64,000 nucleotides of DNA. Origin: Pseudomonas abyssi (GTDB taxonomy: Bacteria > Pseudomonadota > Gammaproteobacteria > Pseudomonadales > Pseudomonadaceae). The translations under genes and the position numbers were made by a program. The number at the start of each line of letters is the position of its first letter. The stretch's first letter is position 1. The notes under the pieces are model-generated. The model searched no databases, was not told the DNA's origin, and saw only the letters and a list, made by a program, of their open reading frames with translations. Where the stretch lies: assembly GCF_002307495.1 (NCBI RefSeq), contig NZ_NTMR01000011.1, positions 124,001 through 188,000 of the forward strand, read 5' to 3'. Of this stretch, positions 51,509 through 61,275 are shown piece by piece.

Positions 51509-54382
51509 TCAGGTGACGGCGTAGTCCGGCGGATTTTGCAGCAGGCTGCGTAGGTGGCTGGCGTCCATCGGTCTGCCGAACAGGTAGCCCTGAAACTGCT
51601 CGCAGCCTTGCTGGTGCAGGAATGTGAGCTGTTCCTGAGTTTCCACGCCCTCGGCGATCAGGCCCAGGTGCAAGCTGGTGGCGATCGCGATGATTGCTCG
51701 GATAATCTCGGCGTCGTTGGGGTTGTGCGGGCAGTCGCGAACAAAGGATTGATCAATTTTCAGCAGGTCAACCGGCAACTGCTTCAGGTAGCTCAGAGAC
51801 GAGTAGCCGGTGCCAAAGTCATCGATGGCAAAGTGCACGCCGTGGCTGCGAAGCAGGTTCATCTTGTCGATGGTGTCGTTGATGTTCTCGATCACGATGC
51901 CCTCGGTAATCTCCAGGCTCAGGCAGCTGGTCGGGATCTCGTGCAGGGCGATGGCCCCCAGTACGTCGTCGACAAAACTGGCGTGGCGGAACTGGCGCGG
52001 GCTGATGTTGACGCTCAGGCGGAAGTGTGGGGTGATCAAACCAGCCCCAAGCAGTTCGGCGATGTAGGCGCAGGCCTGGTGCAGGATCTGGCGGCCCGCC
52101 TCGAGAATCAGGCTGCTTTGCTCCAGGACGTCAATAAAGGCGCCGGGGCCTATCAGACCGCGCTCCGGATGTTGCCAGCGCAGCAGCGACTCGGCGCCCT
52201 CGACGCGTTGGCTGCGATAGTCGAACTGTGGCTGGTAGTGCAGACAGAACTGGCCTTTGCTGATGGCCCTGCGCAGCTCGGATTCGATGGCCAGGCGTTC
52301 GCTGGCCGCCACCTGCATCGATTGTTCAAAAAAGGCGATGCCGTCACGTCCGCGCTCCTTGACGCGGTACAGGGCGATATCGGCGCGTTTTAGCAAGTCC
52401 TCGGCACTGTCGCCGTGATCCGGTATCAGCGCAATGCCGATGCTGGTGCTGAGTTGCAGAGCGTGGCCTTCAATCTGCATCGGCGCAGAGATGGCGTCGA
52501 GCAGCTCACGGGCGGCGCGTTCTACCTCCTGCGCCAGGGCCGGGCCTGTGCTGGTAAAACCGCTGAGCAACACAACAAACTCATCACCGCCAAGGCGTGC
52601 AACGGTGTCTTCGGCTCGCACGCGGCAGAGCAGGCGACGGGTTACTTCCTGCAGCACCGCATCGCCACAGGAATGCCCCAGCGAATCGTTAATGTGCTTG
52701 AAATGGTCAAGGTCAAAGAACAGCAGGGCGCCTCTCAGGTCGTGGCGCTGGTGCAGGGCGTTGAGTTGACTGAGGCGGTCGCTAAGGAGCAGGCGATTGG
52801 GCAGGTTGGTCAGCGCGTCGTGGTAGGCAAGATGCTTGACGCGGGCCTCGATGCGTTTCTGTTCGGTGATGTCGCGGGCGGTCAGCAACATGCAGTCGAG
52901 GCCATCCAGGGTGAGTGGCTGGGCCGAAACAGAGACCAGAATCTCCTTGCCGTGGCGCGTGCGAATACGCATTTCGCGTCCGTAGACCCCGCCCTTTTCG
53001 TCCATTGTGCGGATCAGGTCGTCGCGCTCGTTTGCGTCTATCCAGATGCCGAGTTCATTGACGGTGCGGCCGATGGCTTCTTCTGGGCTGTAGCCGGTCA
53101 GGCGGCAGAAGCCGTCGTTGACTTCGAGCTGGCGGCCGGTTTTCAGCTCGCTGATGCTGATTGAGTCAGGGCTGCCCTTGAATGCGCGGGCAAACTTGTC
53201 TTCCGAGGCGCGTAAGGCCGACTCGGCCTGGGTGCGTGCGGTGATATCGCGGAAGCTGAACAGTACGCACTGTTGGTGGTTGATGCGAATGCGTGTGCTG
53301 CCCACCTCGCATAGCAGCAGATGACCGTTGCTGGTGGAGAAGGTCTCGGTAAAGCCGTGCAGCTCGCGCTCGCCTCGGGCGGCCTGCTGCAGACTGCGGT
53401 GTGCGCTGTGTGAGCTCCACAGGCCGATCTCTTCGGGTTGTCGGCCAATCAGATCGATAGCGCTGTAACCAAAGGTGCGGGCAAAACTCTGGTTGACCTC
53501 AATGACGCGCTGATTGTGCACCAGGCAGTAGGGGTCAGGGGCGTTCTGAAACAGGATGGCGAACTTGGCTTCACTTTCAACCAGGGCGTTCTGATTGCGA
53601 CGTTGGTCGGTGATGTCGACCAGCGTGCCAATCATGCGGGCCGGCTGGCCCTGCTGATTGAGATGCAACGTGGCCGTGGCCTGCAGCCACCGCTGACGTT
53701 TGTTGACAACGACGCGATAAGTCAGGCGATAGCGGGGTTCGCGCCCCCGACAGATAGCGATGAAGGCGCGGCGAATGGCCTGCCTGTCTTTAGCGACGAC
53801 GTGTTGCAAGAAGTGGCTGGCACAGCCATCCCAGTCGGCTGCCTGGAACCCGTGCAGCTCTGCGCTGCGGGCAGAGCAATGCAGGGCGTCGGTCGCTATC
53901 TGCCAATCCCAGATGCCCATCTGTCCGGCCTCCAGCGCCATTCTCAAGCGGCTGCGGCTGTCTTTGAGGGCTTGGTCGCTGGCGTTGTTGCTTGCGCGCG
54001 GCTGCAGGCAGAGCAGCAGTTGCTGGTTGAGCTTAACGATGCTCACCTGATAGCTGAGTAGGCCGCCATCACGGCGCAGCAACTCGATGGGCTGGTACCG
54101 CAGCGAGCCTTGGCGCGTCTGACTGCGCATCATGGCGTGCCAGCGCCGTGGGTGGCCCCACAACGGGAAGTCGCCGGCGGGTTGCCCGAGCAGTTGGTGG
54201 CGCTCGTACTGCGTGGCCTGAATGAACGCCGGGTTGACGTCGATGATGAGTTGGGTCTGGCCGTCAATAAGCAGTGCAGGCCCAGGCATGCCGTTGAATA
54301 ACAGCAAAAAGGAGGCGTCGTTTACGGTGGAGGGGGTCGGCGGCGCGACTCCGGTTGTGCCTGGCATTGATGTCTGATCCAT
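51509..54382 (-). CDS. PAS-GGDEF-EAL cyclic-di-GMP signalling protein
   Basis: About 957 residues from ATG 54382; the frame opens at 54502 with a TTG, and no clear ribosome site decides. At least four PAS-type segments (about 20-130, 145-260, 270-385, 390-510), with ITDQR, ITART and ITEQK linkers, precede a GGDEF domain with intact RLGGDEF (about 594). The EAL domain has ESL for EAL (QRVEGAESLLRW, about 734). The remaining EAL metal/catalytic motifs NISPRQF, EITEG, DDFGTGYSSLSYL and AEGVE are intact, so phosphodiesterase activity is likely. No membrane helix, so it is cytosolic and senses redox or small molecules. Confidence 0.88.
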   Translation of the reverse strand: MDQTSMPGTTGVAPPTPSTVNDASFLLLFNGMPGPALLIDGQTQLIIDVNPAFIQATQYERHQLLGQPAGDFPLWGHPRRWHAMMRSQTRQGSLRYQPIELLRRDGGLLSYQVSIVKLNQQLLLCLQPRASNNASDQALKDSRSRLRMALEAGQMGIWDWQIATDALHCSARSAELHGFQAADWDGCASHFLQHVVAKDRQAIRRAFIAICRGREPRYRLTYRVVVNKRQRWLQATATLHLNQQGQPARMIGTLVDITDQRRNQNALVESEAKFAILFQNAPDPYCLVHNQRVIEVNQSFARTFGYSAIDLIGRQPEEIGLWSSHSAHRSLQQAARGERELHGFTETFSTSNGHLLLCEVGSTRIRINHQQCVLFSFRDITARTQAESALRASEDKFARAFKGSPDSISISELKTGRQLEVNDGFCRLTGYSPEEAIGRTVNELGIWIDANERDDLIRTMDEKGGVYGREMRIRTRHGKEILVSVSAQPLTLDGLDCMLLTARDITEQKRIEARVKHLAYHDALTNLPNRLLLSDRLSQLNALHQRHDLRGALLFFDLDHFKHINDSLGHSCGDAVLQEVTRRLLCRVRAEDTVARLGGDEFVVLLSGFTSTGPALAQEVERAARELLDAISAPMQIEGHALQLSTSIGIALIPDHGDSAEDLLKRADIALYRVKERGRDGIAFFEQSMQVAASERLAIESELRRAISKGQFCLHYQPQFDYRSQRVEGAESLLRWQHPERGLIGPGAFIDVLEQSSLILEAGRQILHQACAYIAELLGAGLITPHFRLSVNISPRQFRHASFVDDVLGAIALHEIPTSCLSLEITEGIVIENINDTIDKMNLLRSHGVHFAIDDFGTGYSSLSYLKQLPVDLLKIDQSFVRDCPHNPNDAEIIRAIIAIATSLHLGLIAEGVETQEQLTFLHQQGCEQFQGYLFGRPMDASHLRSLLQNPPDYAVT

Positions 54383-54512
54383 TCTGGGACCAACCAGCCC
54401 GGCGCAAAGCGATGATTGGCCCGCTGCCGAGCAGGGAGGTTGGGCGTCTTGCCCGCAGTTTCCGTCTACCTTGACCTTAGCTCTTGCCGCGCCGGCCAAC
54501 AAGCCATTGTGC

Positions 54513-55424
54513 CTACACCATTGGTCGGGTAGCCGAGCGGTCTGCCTCGCCGTCGGTACGGGCGGCGCGGAGCAGGGTAATCAGTTCGCGGGCAGCGTTG
54601 GACTGGGTGCGTCCGCTGTGCCAGATGCAGCCCAGCTCGCGCTGCAGGTGCACCCCCGGAAGCTGCAGCACACTGACCTGGCTGTCGAGCATGCTGCGTG
54701 GCAGCACGCTCCAGGCCAGGCCGATGGAGACCATCATCTTGATGGTCTCCATATAGTTGGTGCTCATGCTGATCTGTGGCTGGACGTGATAGTGCTCGAA
54801 CAGATCGCTGACCACCTTGTGAGTAAAGGTGTTGGCGCCCGGAAATACCGCCGGGTAGGCCGCCAGCTGGGCCAGTTCCAGATTACGCTGCCGGGCAAGC
54901 GGGTGCTCTGGCGCGATGACAAAATCCAGTGGGTCATGCCAGATCAACTCGCTCATTACCGGCGGCGCAACCTCCGGCGCAAGGGTGATGACGGCGAGTT
55001 CAATCTCGCCATGCAGCACCTTGTCGTAGGCGACTTCCGAATCCAGAAACTGGATATCGAAGGACACCTGCGGGTGGCGGCGGGTGAACTCGCGCAGCAC
55101 TGGAGGCAGGCGATGCAAACCGATGTGGTGGCTGGTGGCGATGCTCAGACGACCGGAGACTTCGCTGGATAGATTGCTCAGGGCGCGGCGCGTATCATTC
55201 ATCAGGCTGAGCACCTGCTCGGCTCTTGGTCGCAGGGCAAGGCCTGCCTCGGTCAACGAAACGTGGCGGCCAATGCGGTCGAACAACCGGGCATCGAGCT
55301 GTTGCTCCAGCATGGCAATGCGCTTGCTGACCGCCGGTTGGGTCAGGTGGAGCTGTTCGGCTGCCCGCGAAAATGAGCCAGTGTCGGCAACGGCAAGAAA
55401 GGCCTGCAGGTTTGCTGTGTCCAT
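54513..55424 (-). CDS. LysR family transcriptional regulator divergent to leuC
   Basis: 303 residues. N-terminal HTH ANLQAFLAVADTGSFSRAAEQLHLTQPAVSKRIAMLEQQLDARLFDR and the substrate domain with SGRLSIATSHHIGLHRLPPVL, LDFVIAPEHPLA and IGLAWSVLPRSML. A LysR gene divergent to leuC is conserved in Pseudomonas, so it may control the leu genes, which is inference. Start chosen at 55424 (MDTANLQ) with GTGGA about seven bases upstream; 55436 is the alternative. Confidence 0.85.
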   Translation of the reverse strand: MDTANLQAFLAVADTGSFSRAAEQLHLTQPAVSKRIAMLEQQLDARLFDRIGRHVSLTEAGLALRPRAEQVLSLMNDTRRALSNLSSEVSGRLSIATSHHIGLHRLPPVLREFTRRHPQVSFDIQFLDSEVAYDKVLHGEIELAVITLAPEVAPPVMSELIWHDPLDFVIAPEHPLARQRNLELAQLAAYPAVFPGANTFTHKVVSDLFEHYHVQPQISMSTNYMETIKMMVSIGLAWSVLPRSMLDSQVSVLQLPGVHLQRELGCIWHSGRTQSNAARELITLLRAARTDGEADRSATRPMV

Positions 55425-55571
55425 ATCGCATTCCACTTGGTTATCTGTTTAATAAATAATATTCCTTTGTTTTATCTTTGGGCGGAATTTATTCTGTTGT
55501 CTGTAGAAGAGCCGCCGCAGGGCCTGTATCCACAGGGGACGGTGGCCAGAGTCTGATGCCAGGAGTAACCC
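55425..55571. promoter_or_regulatory. Divergent LysR-leuC promoter region
   Basis: This gap of about 150 bases includes an AT-rich stretch near 55441-55480 (TTTAATAAATAATATT) next to the LysR gene, which is the likely operator/promoter zone. No leader peptide with a leucine-codon run was seen, so classical leu attenuation is not supported. Confidence 0.4.
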
Positions 55572-56999
55572 ATGTCTGCAAAAACGCTGTACGACAAATT
55601 GTGGGACAACCATCTCGTCAAGGAACGGGATGACGGTTCTGCGTTGATCTATATCGATCGTCACATCCTCCATGAGGTGACCTCGCCACAGGCGTTTGAA
55701 GGGCTGCGACTGGCTGGCCGCAAGCCGTGGCGCATCGACGCCAATATTGCGACGCCCGATCACAACGTGCCGACCACCAAGGCCGAGCGCCAAGGCGGGC
55801 TGGACGCCATCGCCGACGAAGTCTCGCGTATTCAGGTCAGAACGCTGGATGAGAACTGCGACGCTTTCGGCATCCTCGAGTTCAAGATGAACGACGTGCG
55901 TCAGGGCATCGTGCACGTTGTCGGCCCGGAGCAGGGCGCGACGCTGCCTGGCATGACGGTGGTCTGCGGTGACTCGCACACCTCAACCCATGGCGCCTTC
56001 GGCGCGCTCGCACACGGTATCGGTACCTCCGAGGTCGAGCACGTACTGGCTACCCAGTGCCTGGTCGCCAAGAAAATGAAAAACATGCAGGTGCGTGTTG
56101 AAGGGCAGTTGCCCTTCGGCGTCACGGCCAAGGACATTGTGCTGGCCGTGATCGGCAAGATCGGCACCGCTGGCGGTAACGGTCACGCGATGGAGTTTGC
56201 CGGCAGCGCGATTCGCGAATTGTCGGTTGAGGGCCGCATGACCCTGTGCAACATGGCCATCGAGGCAGGCGCCCGCGTCGGCATGGTGGCGGTCGACGAG
56301 AAAACTATCGACTACGTCAAGGGTCGCCCGTTTGCGCCGCAGGGGGCCGATTGGGATCGCGCCGTTGCAGCCTGGAAAGACCTGGTATCTGACGCCGGTG
56401 CGCACTTTGACACCGTCATCGAGTTGCGCGCCGAAGACATCAAGCCGCAGGTCAGTTGGGGTACGTCTCCAGAGATGGTGCTGGCGGTTGATCAGAACGT
56501 GCCGGATCCAGACGCGGAGGTCGACGCCGTCAAACGTGGCTCGATCACCCGCGCGCTCAAGTACATGGGGCTGACTGCCAATCAGCCGATCACCGATATC
56601 AAGCTGGACCGCGTATTTATCGGTTCCTGCACCAACTCTCGCATCGAAGACCTGCGCGCTGCGGCCGCGGTTGCCAAGGGCCGCAAGGTGGCTGCGACCG
56701 TCAAGCAGGCGCTGGTGGTGCCGGGCTCCGGCCTGGTCAAGGCGCAGGCCGAACAGGAAGGGTTGGACCAGATCTTTATCGAAGCCGGCTTTGAATGGCG
56801 TGAGCCGGGTTGCTCCATGTGCCTGGCGATGAACCCGGATCGGCTGGAAAGTGGCGAGCATTGCGCCTCCACCTCCAACCGTAACTTCGAGGGGCGTCAG
56901 GGCAACGGCGGTCGCACCCACTTGGTCAGCCCGGCGATGGCGGCGGCGGCGGCGGTCACCGGCCACTTTATTGATGTCCGTGAATTGATGCAGGCCTGA
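55572..56999 (+). CDS. leuC: 3-isopropylmalate dehydratase large subunit LeuC
   Basis: 475 residues, standard length. It isomerises 2-isopropylmalate to 3-isopropylmalate with LeuD. The aconitase-type [4Fe-4S] ligands are C in FIGSCTNSR (about 353) and the two in [11 protein letters not shown] (about 413 and 416). [32 protein letters not shown] and [14 protein letters not shown] are family signatures. The ATG follows an AGGAGT ribosome site. It is first of leuC-leuD-leuB. Confidence 0.97.
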   Translation: MSAKTLYDKLWDNHLVKERDDGSALIYIDRHILHEVTSPQAFEGLRLAGRKPWRIDANIATPDHNVPTTKAERQGGLDAIADEVSRIQVRTLDENCDAFGILEFKMNDVRQGIVHVVGPEQGATLPGMTVVCGDSHTSTHGAFGALAHGIGTSEVEHVLATQCLVAKKMKNMQVRVEGQLPFGVTAKDIVLAVIGKIGTAGGNGHAMEFAGSAIRELSVEGRMTLCNMAIEAGARVGMVAVDEKTIDYVKGRPFAPQGADWDRAVAAWKDLVSDAGAHFDTVIELRAEDIKPQVSWGTSPEMVLAVDQNVPDPDAEVDAVKRGSITRALKYMGLTANQPITDIKLDRVFIGSCTNSRIEDLRAAAAVAKGRKVAATVKQALVVPGSGLVKAQAEQEGLDQIFIEAGFEWREPGCSMCLAMNPDRLESGEHCASTSNRNFEGRQGNGGRTHLVSPAMAAAAAVTGHFIDVRELMQA

Positions 57000-57010
57000 G
57001 GAGTGTCCCG

Positions 57011-57655
57011 ATGAAAGCCTTTACCCAACATACTGGTCTGGTCTGCCCACTTGATCGTGCCAATGTCGACACTGATCAGATCATTCCCAAGCAGTTTCTC
57101 AAGTCGATCAAACGCACCGGTTTCGGTCCGAACCTGTTCGACGAGTGGCGTTATCTGGACGTCGGTCAGCCGAATCAGGATTGCTCGACCCGTCCAATCA
57201 ATGAAGATTTTGTGCTGAATTTTCCGCGCTACCAGGGCGCAAGTGTGCTGCTGGCTCGCGAGAATTTTGGTTGCGGCTCCTCCCGCGAGCATGCGCCGTG
57301 GGCATTGGACGAGTATGGTTTTCGCACGGTGATTGCACCGAGCTTTGCCGATATTTTCTACAACAACAGCTTCAAGAACGGTCTGCTGCCGATCATCCTG
57401 GCAGATGCGGACCTCGACGAGCTGTTCGCCCAGTGCGAGGCCACCGAAGGCTATCAGCTGACGGTTGATCTTGAGGCGCAGGTTGTGACTCGTCCCGACG
57501 GCAAGCAGTACCCCTTTGAGGTGGACGCTTTCCGCAAGCACTGTCTGCTCAACGGTCTGGATGACATTGGCCTGACGCTGCAGGACGCCGAGGCCATCAG
57601 TGCCTTCGAGTCTGGCCATCGTCAGCGTCAGCCCTGGCTGTTTCGCGAGGCCTGA
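57011..57655 (+). CDS. leuD: 3-isopropylmalate dehydratase small subunit LeuD
   Basis: 214 residues. Signatures [45 protein letters not shown] and [33 protein letters not shown] is the swivel-domain substrate loop. Start 11 bases after leuC stop with a GAGGAG site, so co-translated. Confidence 0.97.
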   Translation: MKAFTQHTGLVCPLDRANVDTDQIIPKQFLKSIKRTGFGPNLFDEWRYLDVGQPNQDCSTRPINEDFVLNFPRYQGASVLLARENFGCGSSREHAPWALDEYGFRTVIAPSFADIFYNNSFKNGLLPIILADADLDELFAQCEATEGYQLTVDLEAQVVTRPDGKQYPFEVDAFRKHCLLNGLDDIGLTLQDAEAISAFESGHRQRQPWLFREA

Positions 57656-57717
57656 GGCAGGTTGATTTCAGCACAGAGCCGCAGTGCTCTGTGCGCAAGC
57701 ACATTATGAGGAATGCA

Positions 57718-58800
57718 ATGAGCAAACAGATTCTGATTCTGCCGGGTGACGGCATTGGCCCGGAGATCATGGCTGAGGGGGTCAAAGTGCTTAATGTGGC
57801 CAACGACAAGTTTGGCCTGGGCTACGAGTTGAGCTTTGATGATCTCGGCGGCGCAGCGTACGACCGCTACGGCTCGCCCCTGGCCGACGAAACCCTGGAG
57901 CGCGCCCGTGCTGCCGATGCGGTGCTGCTGGGTGCGGTTGGCGGCCCCAAGTGGGACACCATTGATCCGGCACTGCGCCCCGAACGTGGGCTGCTGAAGA
58001 TTCGCTCCGAGCTGGGGCTGTTCGGCAATCTGCGCCCGGCGATTCTGTACCCGCAGCTGGCTGAAGCGTCCACGCTCAAGCCGGAAGTTGTTTCCGGTCT
58101 GGACATCCTGATCGTCCGTGAGCTGACCGGCGGTATCTACTTCGGCACGCCGCGCGAGCGCACCACGCTGGAAAGCGGCGAGCGCATGGCCTATGACACA
58201 CTGCCCTACAGCGAAAGCGAAGTGCGCCGTATTGCCAAGGTCGGTTTCGACATGGCGATGGTGCGTAACAAGAAGCTGTGTTCGGTCGACAAGGCTAACG
58301 TGTTGGCCTCCAGCCAGCTGTGGCGCGAAGTGGTCGAGGAGGTCGCCAAGGATTACCCGGACGTCGAGCTGTCGCACATGTACGTCGACAACGCTGCCAT
58401 GCAGCTGGTCCGCGCGCCCAAGCAGTTCGACGTGATCGTCACCGACAACATGTTTGGTGACATTCTCTCCGACCAGGCCTCCATGCTGACCGGTTCGATC
58501 GGCATGCTGCCTTCGGCGTCGCTGGATGTGAACAGCAAGGGCATGTACGAGCCGTGTCACGGCAGTGCGCCGGATATCGCCGGTCAAGGCATTGCCAACC
58601 CGCTGGCGACCATCCTGTCGGTCTCGATGATGCTGCGTTACAGCTTTGCTCAGGTGGCGGCTGCTGATGCCATCGAGCAGGCGGTCAGCCAGGTGCTGGA
58701 CCAGGGCCTTCGCACCGGTGATATCCAGTCTGAAGGTTGCCGCAAGGTGGGCACTGCGGAAATGGGTGATGCCGTGGTCGCAGCACTGAAAAACCTGTAA
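57718..58800 (+). CDS. leuB: 3-isopropylmalate dehydrogenase LeuB
   Basis: 360 residues. NAD-dependent oxidative decarboxylase of 3-isopropylmalate. [46 protein letters not shown], and the metal-binding [27 protein letters not shown] are typical. The ATG at 57718 (MSKQILIL) is chosen over 57691. In many Pseudomonas a methyltransferase gene lies between leuD and leuB; here the gap is only 62 bases. Confidence 0.97.
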   Translation: MSKQILILPGDGIGPEIMAEGVKVLNVANDKFGLGYELSFDDLGGAAYDRYGSPLADETLERARAADAVLLGAVGGPKWDTIDPALRPERGLLKIRSELGLFGNLRPAILYPQLAEASTLKPEVVSGLDILIVRELTGGIYFGTPRERTTLESGERMAYDTLPYSESEVRRIAKVGFDMAMVRNKKLCSVDKANVLASSQLWREVVEEVAKDYPDVELSHMYVDNAAMQLVRAPKQFDVIVTDNMFGDILSDQASMLTGSIGMLPSASLDVNSKGMYEPCHGSAPDIAGQGIANPLATILSVSMMLRYSFAQVAAADAIEQAVSQVLDQGLRTGDIQSEGCRKVGTAEMGDAVVAALKNL

Positions 58801-58820
58801 TCTGTCCGATTATCCATTTA

Positions 58821-58840
58821 CGCCCGGCCTCGGCCGGGCG
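58821..58840 (+). terminator. GC-rich hairpin between leuB and asd
   Basis: CGCCCGGCC / GGCCGGGCG, a 9-bp perfect stem with a 2-nt loop, 21 bases after the leuB stop. The downstream TATGTGTCTTTG is only partly T-rich, so termination may be partial. Confidence 0.55.
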
Positions 58841-58880
58841 TATGTGTCTTTGAATCTGTTACCCCACGGGGGTTGTTGTT

Positions 58881-59993
58881 ATGAAGCAAGTTGGTTTGGT
58901 TGGTTGGCGTGGCATGGTCGGCTCTGTGCTGATGCAACGCATGCGCGACGAGAATGATTTTGCCGATATCGATCCGGTGTTTTTTACCACCTCCAACGTA
59001 GGTGGCAAGGGTCCGGATATTGGTAAGGACATTCCTGCGCTCAAGGACGCTTTTGACCTTGAAGCACTCAAGCCGATGGACGTCATCATTACCTGTCAGG
59101 GCGGTGATTACACCAGCGAGGTGTACCCCAAGCTGCGTGCCGAGGGCTGGAAAGGTTACTGGATCGATGCTGCGTCCACGCTGCGCATGGAAGATGAGGC
59201 CGTCATCGTGTTGGACCCGGTCAACCGTCGTAATATCGATCAGGCGTTGCGTGATGGTGTCAAAACCTACGTGGGCGGTAACTGCACCGTCAGCCTGATG
59301 CTGATGGGGCTGGGTGGGCTGTTTGAGCAAGGTCTCGTCGAGTGGATGAGCGCCATGACCTATCAGGCAGCCAGTGGTGCCGGTGCCCAGAACATGCGCG
59401 AGCTGATCAGCCAGATGGGCGCGATCAACGCCTCCGTGGCCGACAAGCTGGCGGACCCGGCCAGTGCCATTCTGGACATCGACCGCACTGTTGCCGAGAC
59501 CCTGCGTGGCGACGCCTTCCCGGTTGACAACTTCGGCGTACCGCTGGCCGGCAGCCTGATCCCGTGGATCGACAAGCAGCTGGCTAACGGTCAGAGCCGT
59601 GAAGAGTGGAAGGCGCAGGCTGAGACCAACAAGATCATCGGCCGCAGCGGTCGTCCGATCCCGGTCGATGGTATCTGCGTGCGTATCGGTGCCATGCGCT
59701 GCCACAGCCAGGCGCTGACCATCAAGCTGAACAAAGATGTGCCGCTGGCGGATATCGAGGCACTGCTGGCCGAGCACAACCCCTGGTCCAAGGTGATCCC
59801 CAATACCAAGGAAGACACCCTGGCGGGCCTGACCCCGACCGCCGTTACCGGTACGCTGAGTGTGCCTGTTGGCCGCCTGCGCAAGCTCAACATGGGCTCG
59901 CAGTATCTGTCGGCGTTTACTGTGGGTGACCAGTTGCTGTGGGGCGCCGCCGAGCCGCTGCGCCGCATGCTGAGGATCTTGCAGGAAGGCTGA
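58881..59993 (+). CDS. asd: Aspartate-semialdehyde dehydrogenase Asd
   Basis: 370 residues. Catalytic cysteine C135 in GGNCTVS, NADP-binding [17 protein letters not shown] (about 5-21), IDAASTLRM and the substrate-binding arginine/histidine in [14 protein letters not shown]. It makes aspartate semialdehyde for lysine, methionine, threonine and diaminopimelate. Ribosome signal is a G-run (58868-58872) rather than a clear GGAG. It belongs to the type found in Gram-negative bacteria such as Pseudomonas and E. coli. The related non-catalytic usg gene follows. Confidence 0.97.
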   Translation: MKQVGLVGWRGMVGSVLMQRMRDENDFADIDPVFFTTSNVGGKGPDIGKDIPALKDAFDLEALKPMDVIITCQGGDYTSEVYPKLRAEGWKGYWIDAASTLRMEDEAVIVLDPVNRRNIDQALRDGVKTYVGGNCTVSLMLMGLGGLFEQGLVEWMSAMTYQAASGAGAQNMRELISQMGAINASVADKLADPASAILDIDRTVAETLRGDAFPVDNFGVPLAGSLIPWIDKQLANGQSREEWKAQAETNKIIGRSGRPIPVDGICVRIGAMRCHSQALTIKLNKDVPLADIEALLAEHNPWSKVIPNTKEDTLAGLTPTAVTGTLSVPVGRLRKLNMGSQYLSAFTVGDQLLWGAAEPLRRMLRILQEG

Positions 59994-60018
59994 GGTCGTG
60001 CGCGGCCGAGGTTAATCA

Positions 60019-60053
60019 GGGCACCCCGTCGCTGGCGGGGTGCCCTTTGTATT
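60019..60053 (+). terminator. Terminator after asd
   Basis: GGGCACCCCG / CGGGGTGCCC (60019-60028, 60036-60045), 10-bp stem with a 7-nt loop, followed by TTTGTATTT. It lies 25 bases after the asd stop and just upstream of usg. Confidence 0.75.
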
Positions 60054-60082
60054 TGTGCAACATGAACATGCAGGGCAGGACG

Positions 60083-61102
60083 ATGAGCAACGTAGCGGAT
60101 ATTGCAATTGTTGGGGCGAGCAGCCTGGTTGGTGACATGCTGATCAATGTGCTGGAAGAGCACAGTTATCCCTTTGGCCAGGTGCGGCTCGTTGATATCG
60201 ATGACGAGGCTGGCGAGCGGCGGATGATTAATGGCCAGAGCGTGCGTGTCGAAGCGCTAAGCACCTTCGACTTCGCCAGCGTCAAGCTGGCCATTGTCGC
60301 GGGTGATCGCGATGTTGCCTTGCAGCATATCGCGGCAATCCGCGACGCGGGTGCGCTGGTGATCGACACCACCGGTTTGCTGACCGGCCAGGGCGTCACT
60401 ATTGTCGCCGAAGTGAATCCGGCAACCTTGGCTGATGCCGTGCAGCGACGGGTGGTTGCCTGTCCGGACAGCCAGGTGCTGCAAAGTGCGCTGGTGCTCA
60501 AAGTGCTCGATGGCATGTCGCCGGTGCAGCGCGTGAGCATTGCCACCTATCAGTCGATGTCGACCCATGGCAAGGCGGCAGTTGAAGGTCTGGCCATGGA
60601 GACCGGGCGACTGCTCAATGGGCAGCCGATCGAGAAGGGTGGGGCGCTGGCCAAGCAGTCGGCCTTTAACCTGCAGCCGTGTGTCAGCGATCTGGATGAG
60701 GCTGGCGCCAGTCGCGAGGAACGGGATCTGGTGGCGGGCATTGGTGAGGTGCTTGGTCTGCCATCCCTGCCGGTGCTGGCCAATTGTGTCATGGTGCCGC
60801 TGTTCTACGGAACAGCGCAGATGATGCAGGTCACCACCGCCGAGCCGTTGGAGGCTCAAAAGGTGATCAATGTGCTGCGCCGGGCAAAGGGTATCAAGGT
60901 GTTGGACAAGGCTGAAGCGGGTGGCTACCCCACGCCGGTGACCGATGCTACAGGCTCCGATCAGGTGTGGGTCGGACGTGTTCGTCAGGATGCGGGTCAG
61001 CCCAACACTATCCATTTGTGGATTGTGTCTGATAATTTGCGTAAAGGTGTCGCACTTAACAGTCTGATGATTGCTGACTTGTTGATAAAAGACTATTTGT
61101 AA
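60083..61102 (+). CDS. usg: USG-1/Asd-homologue lacking the catalytic cysteine
   Basis: 339 residues, paralogue of Asd: IAIVGASSLVGDMLINVLEEHSYPFGQVRLVD (NADP loop) and YQSMSTHGKAAVEGLAMETGRLL with the catalytic-domain pattern. At the catalytic site, where active enzymes read NPNCS, this protein reads ACPDSQ (C127-S130), which puts serine at the cysteine position. It is therefore probably not an active dehydrogenase, like the E. coli USG-1 and Pseudomonas Asd2-type proteins. Start at 60083 has CAGGA upstream; 60062 is also in frame. It is usually found immediately before fimV, as here. Confidence 0.85.
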   Translation: MSNVADIAIVGASSLVGDMLINVLEEHSYPFGQVRLVDIDDEAGERRMINGQSVRVEALSTFDFASVKLAIVAGDRDVALQHIAAIRDAGALVIDTTGLLTGQGVTIVAEVNPATLADAVQRRVVACPDSQVLQSALVLKVLDGMSPVQRVSIATYQSMSTHGKAAVEGLAMETGRLLNGQPIEKGGALAKQSAFNLQPCVSDLDEAGASREERDLVAGIGEVLGLPSLPVLANCVMVPLFYGTAQMMQVTTAEPLEAQKVINVLRRAKGIKVLDKAEAGGYPTPVTDATGSDQVWVGRVRQDAGQPNTIHLWIVSDNLRKGVALNSLMIADLLIKDYL

Positions 61103-61275
61103 TCGATACTTGCTAGAGTTTTTGTATCAAGCAGGTTAGGTTTGCAGGAACTGAAACCGTTTGGCCGTCGTGACTGCGCGTGGCAAAGCCGGGTGGGGAG
61201 ATAGAACAATTGGCCGGTTTGTCGCAACAGGCACGTCGAAGCCTGGAAAAACGATAAAAGCAAAGGATTTACGCT
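61103..61275. other. usg-fimV intergenic region
   Basis: 173 bases with no gene. It likely carries the fimV promoter, but I could not pick a convincing -35/-10 pair. Sequence at 61261-61275 includes AAAGGATTT, the ribosome site of fimV. Confidence 0.4.

Noticed and set aside
58861-58873. CCCC-AC-GGGG before asd as a further operator copy
   Set aside because: Only a 2-base centre, and it overlaps the ribosome-binding region of asd, so it is not the same element.
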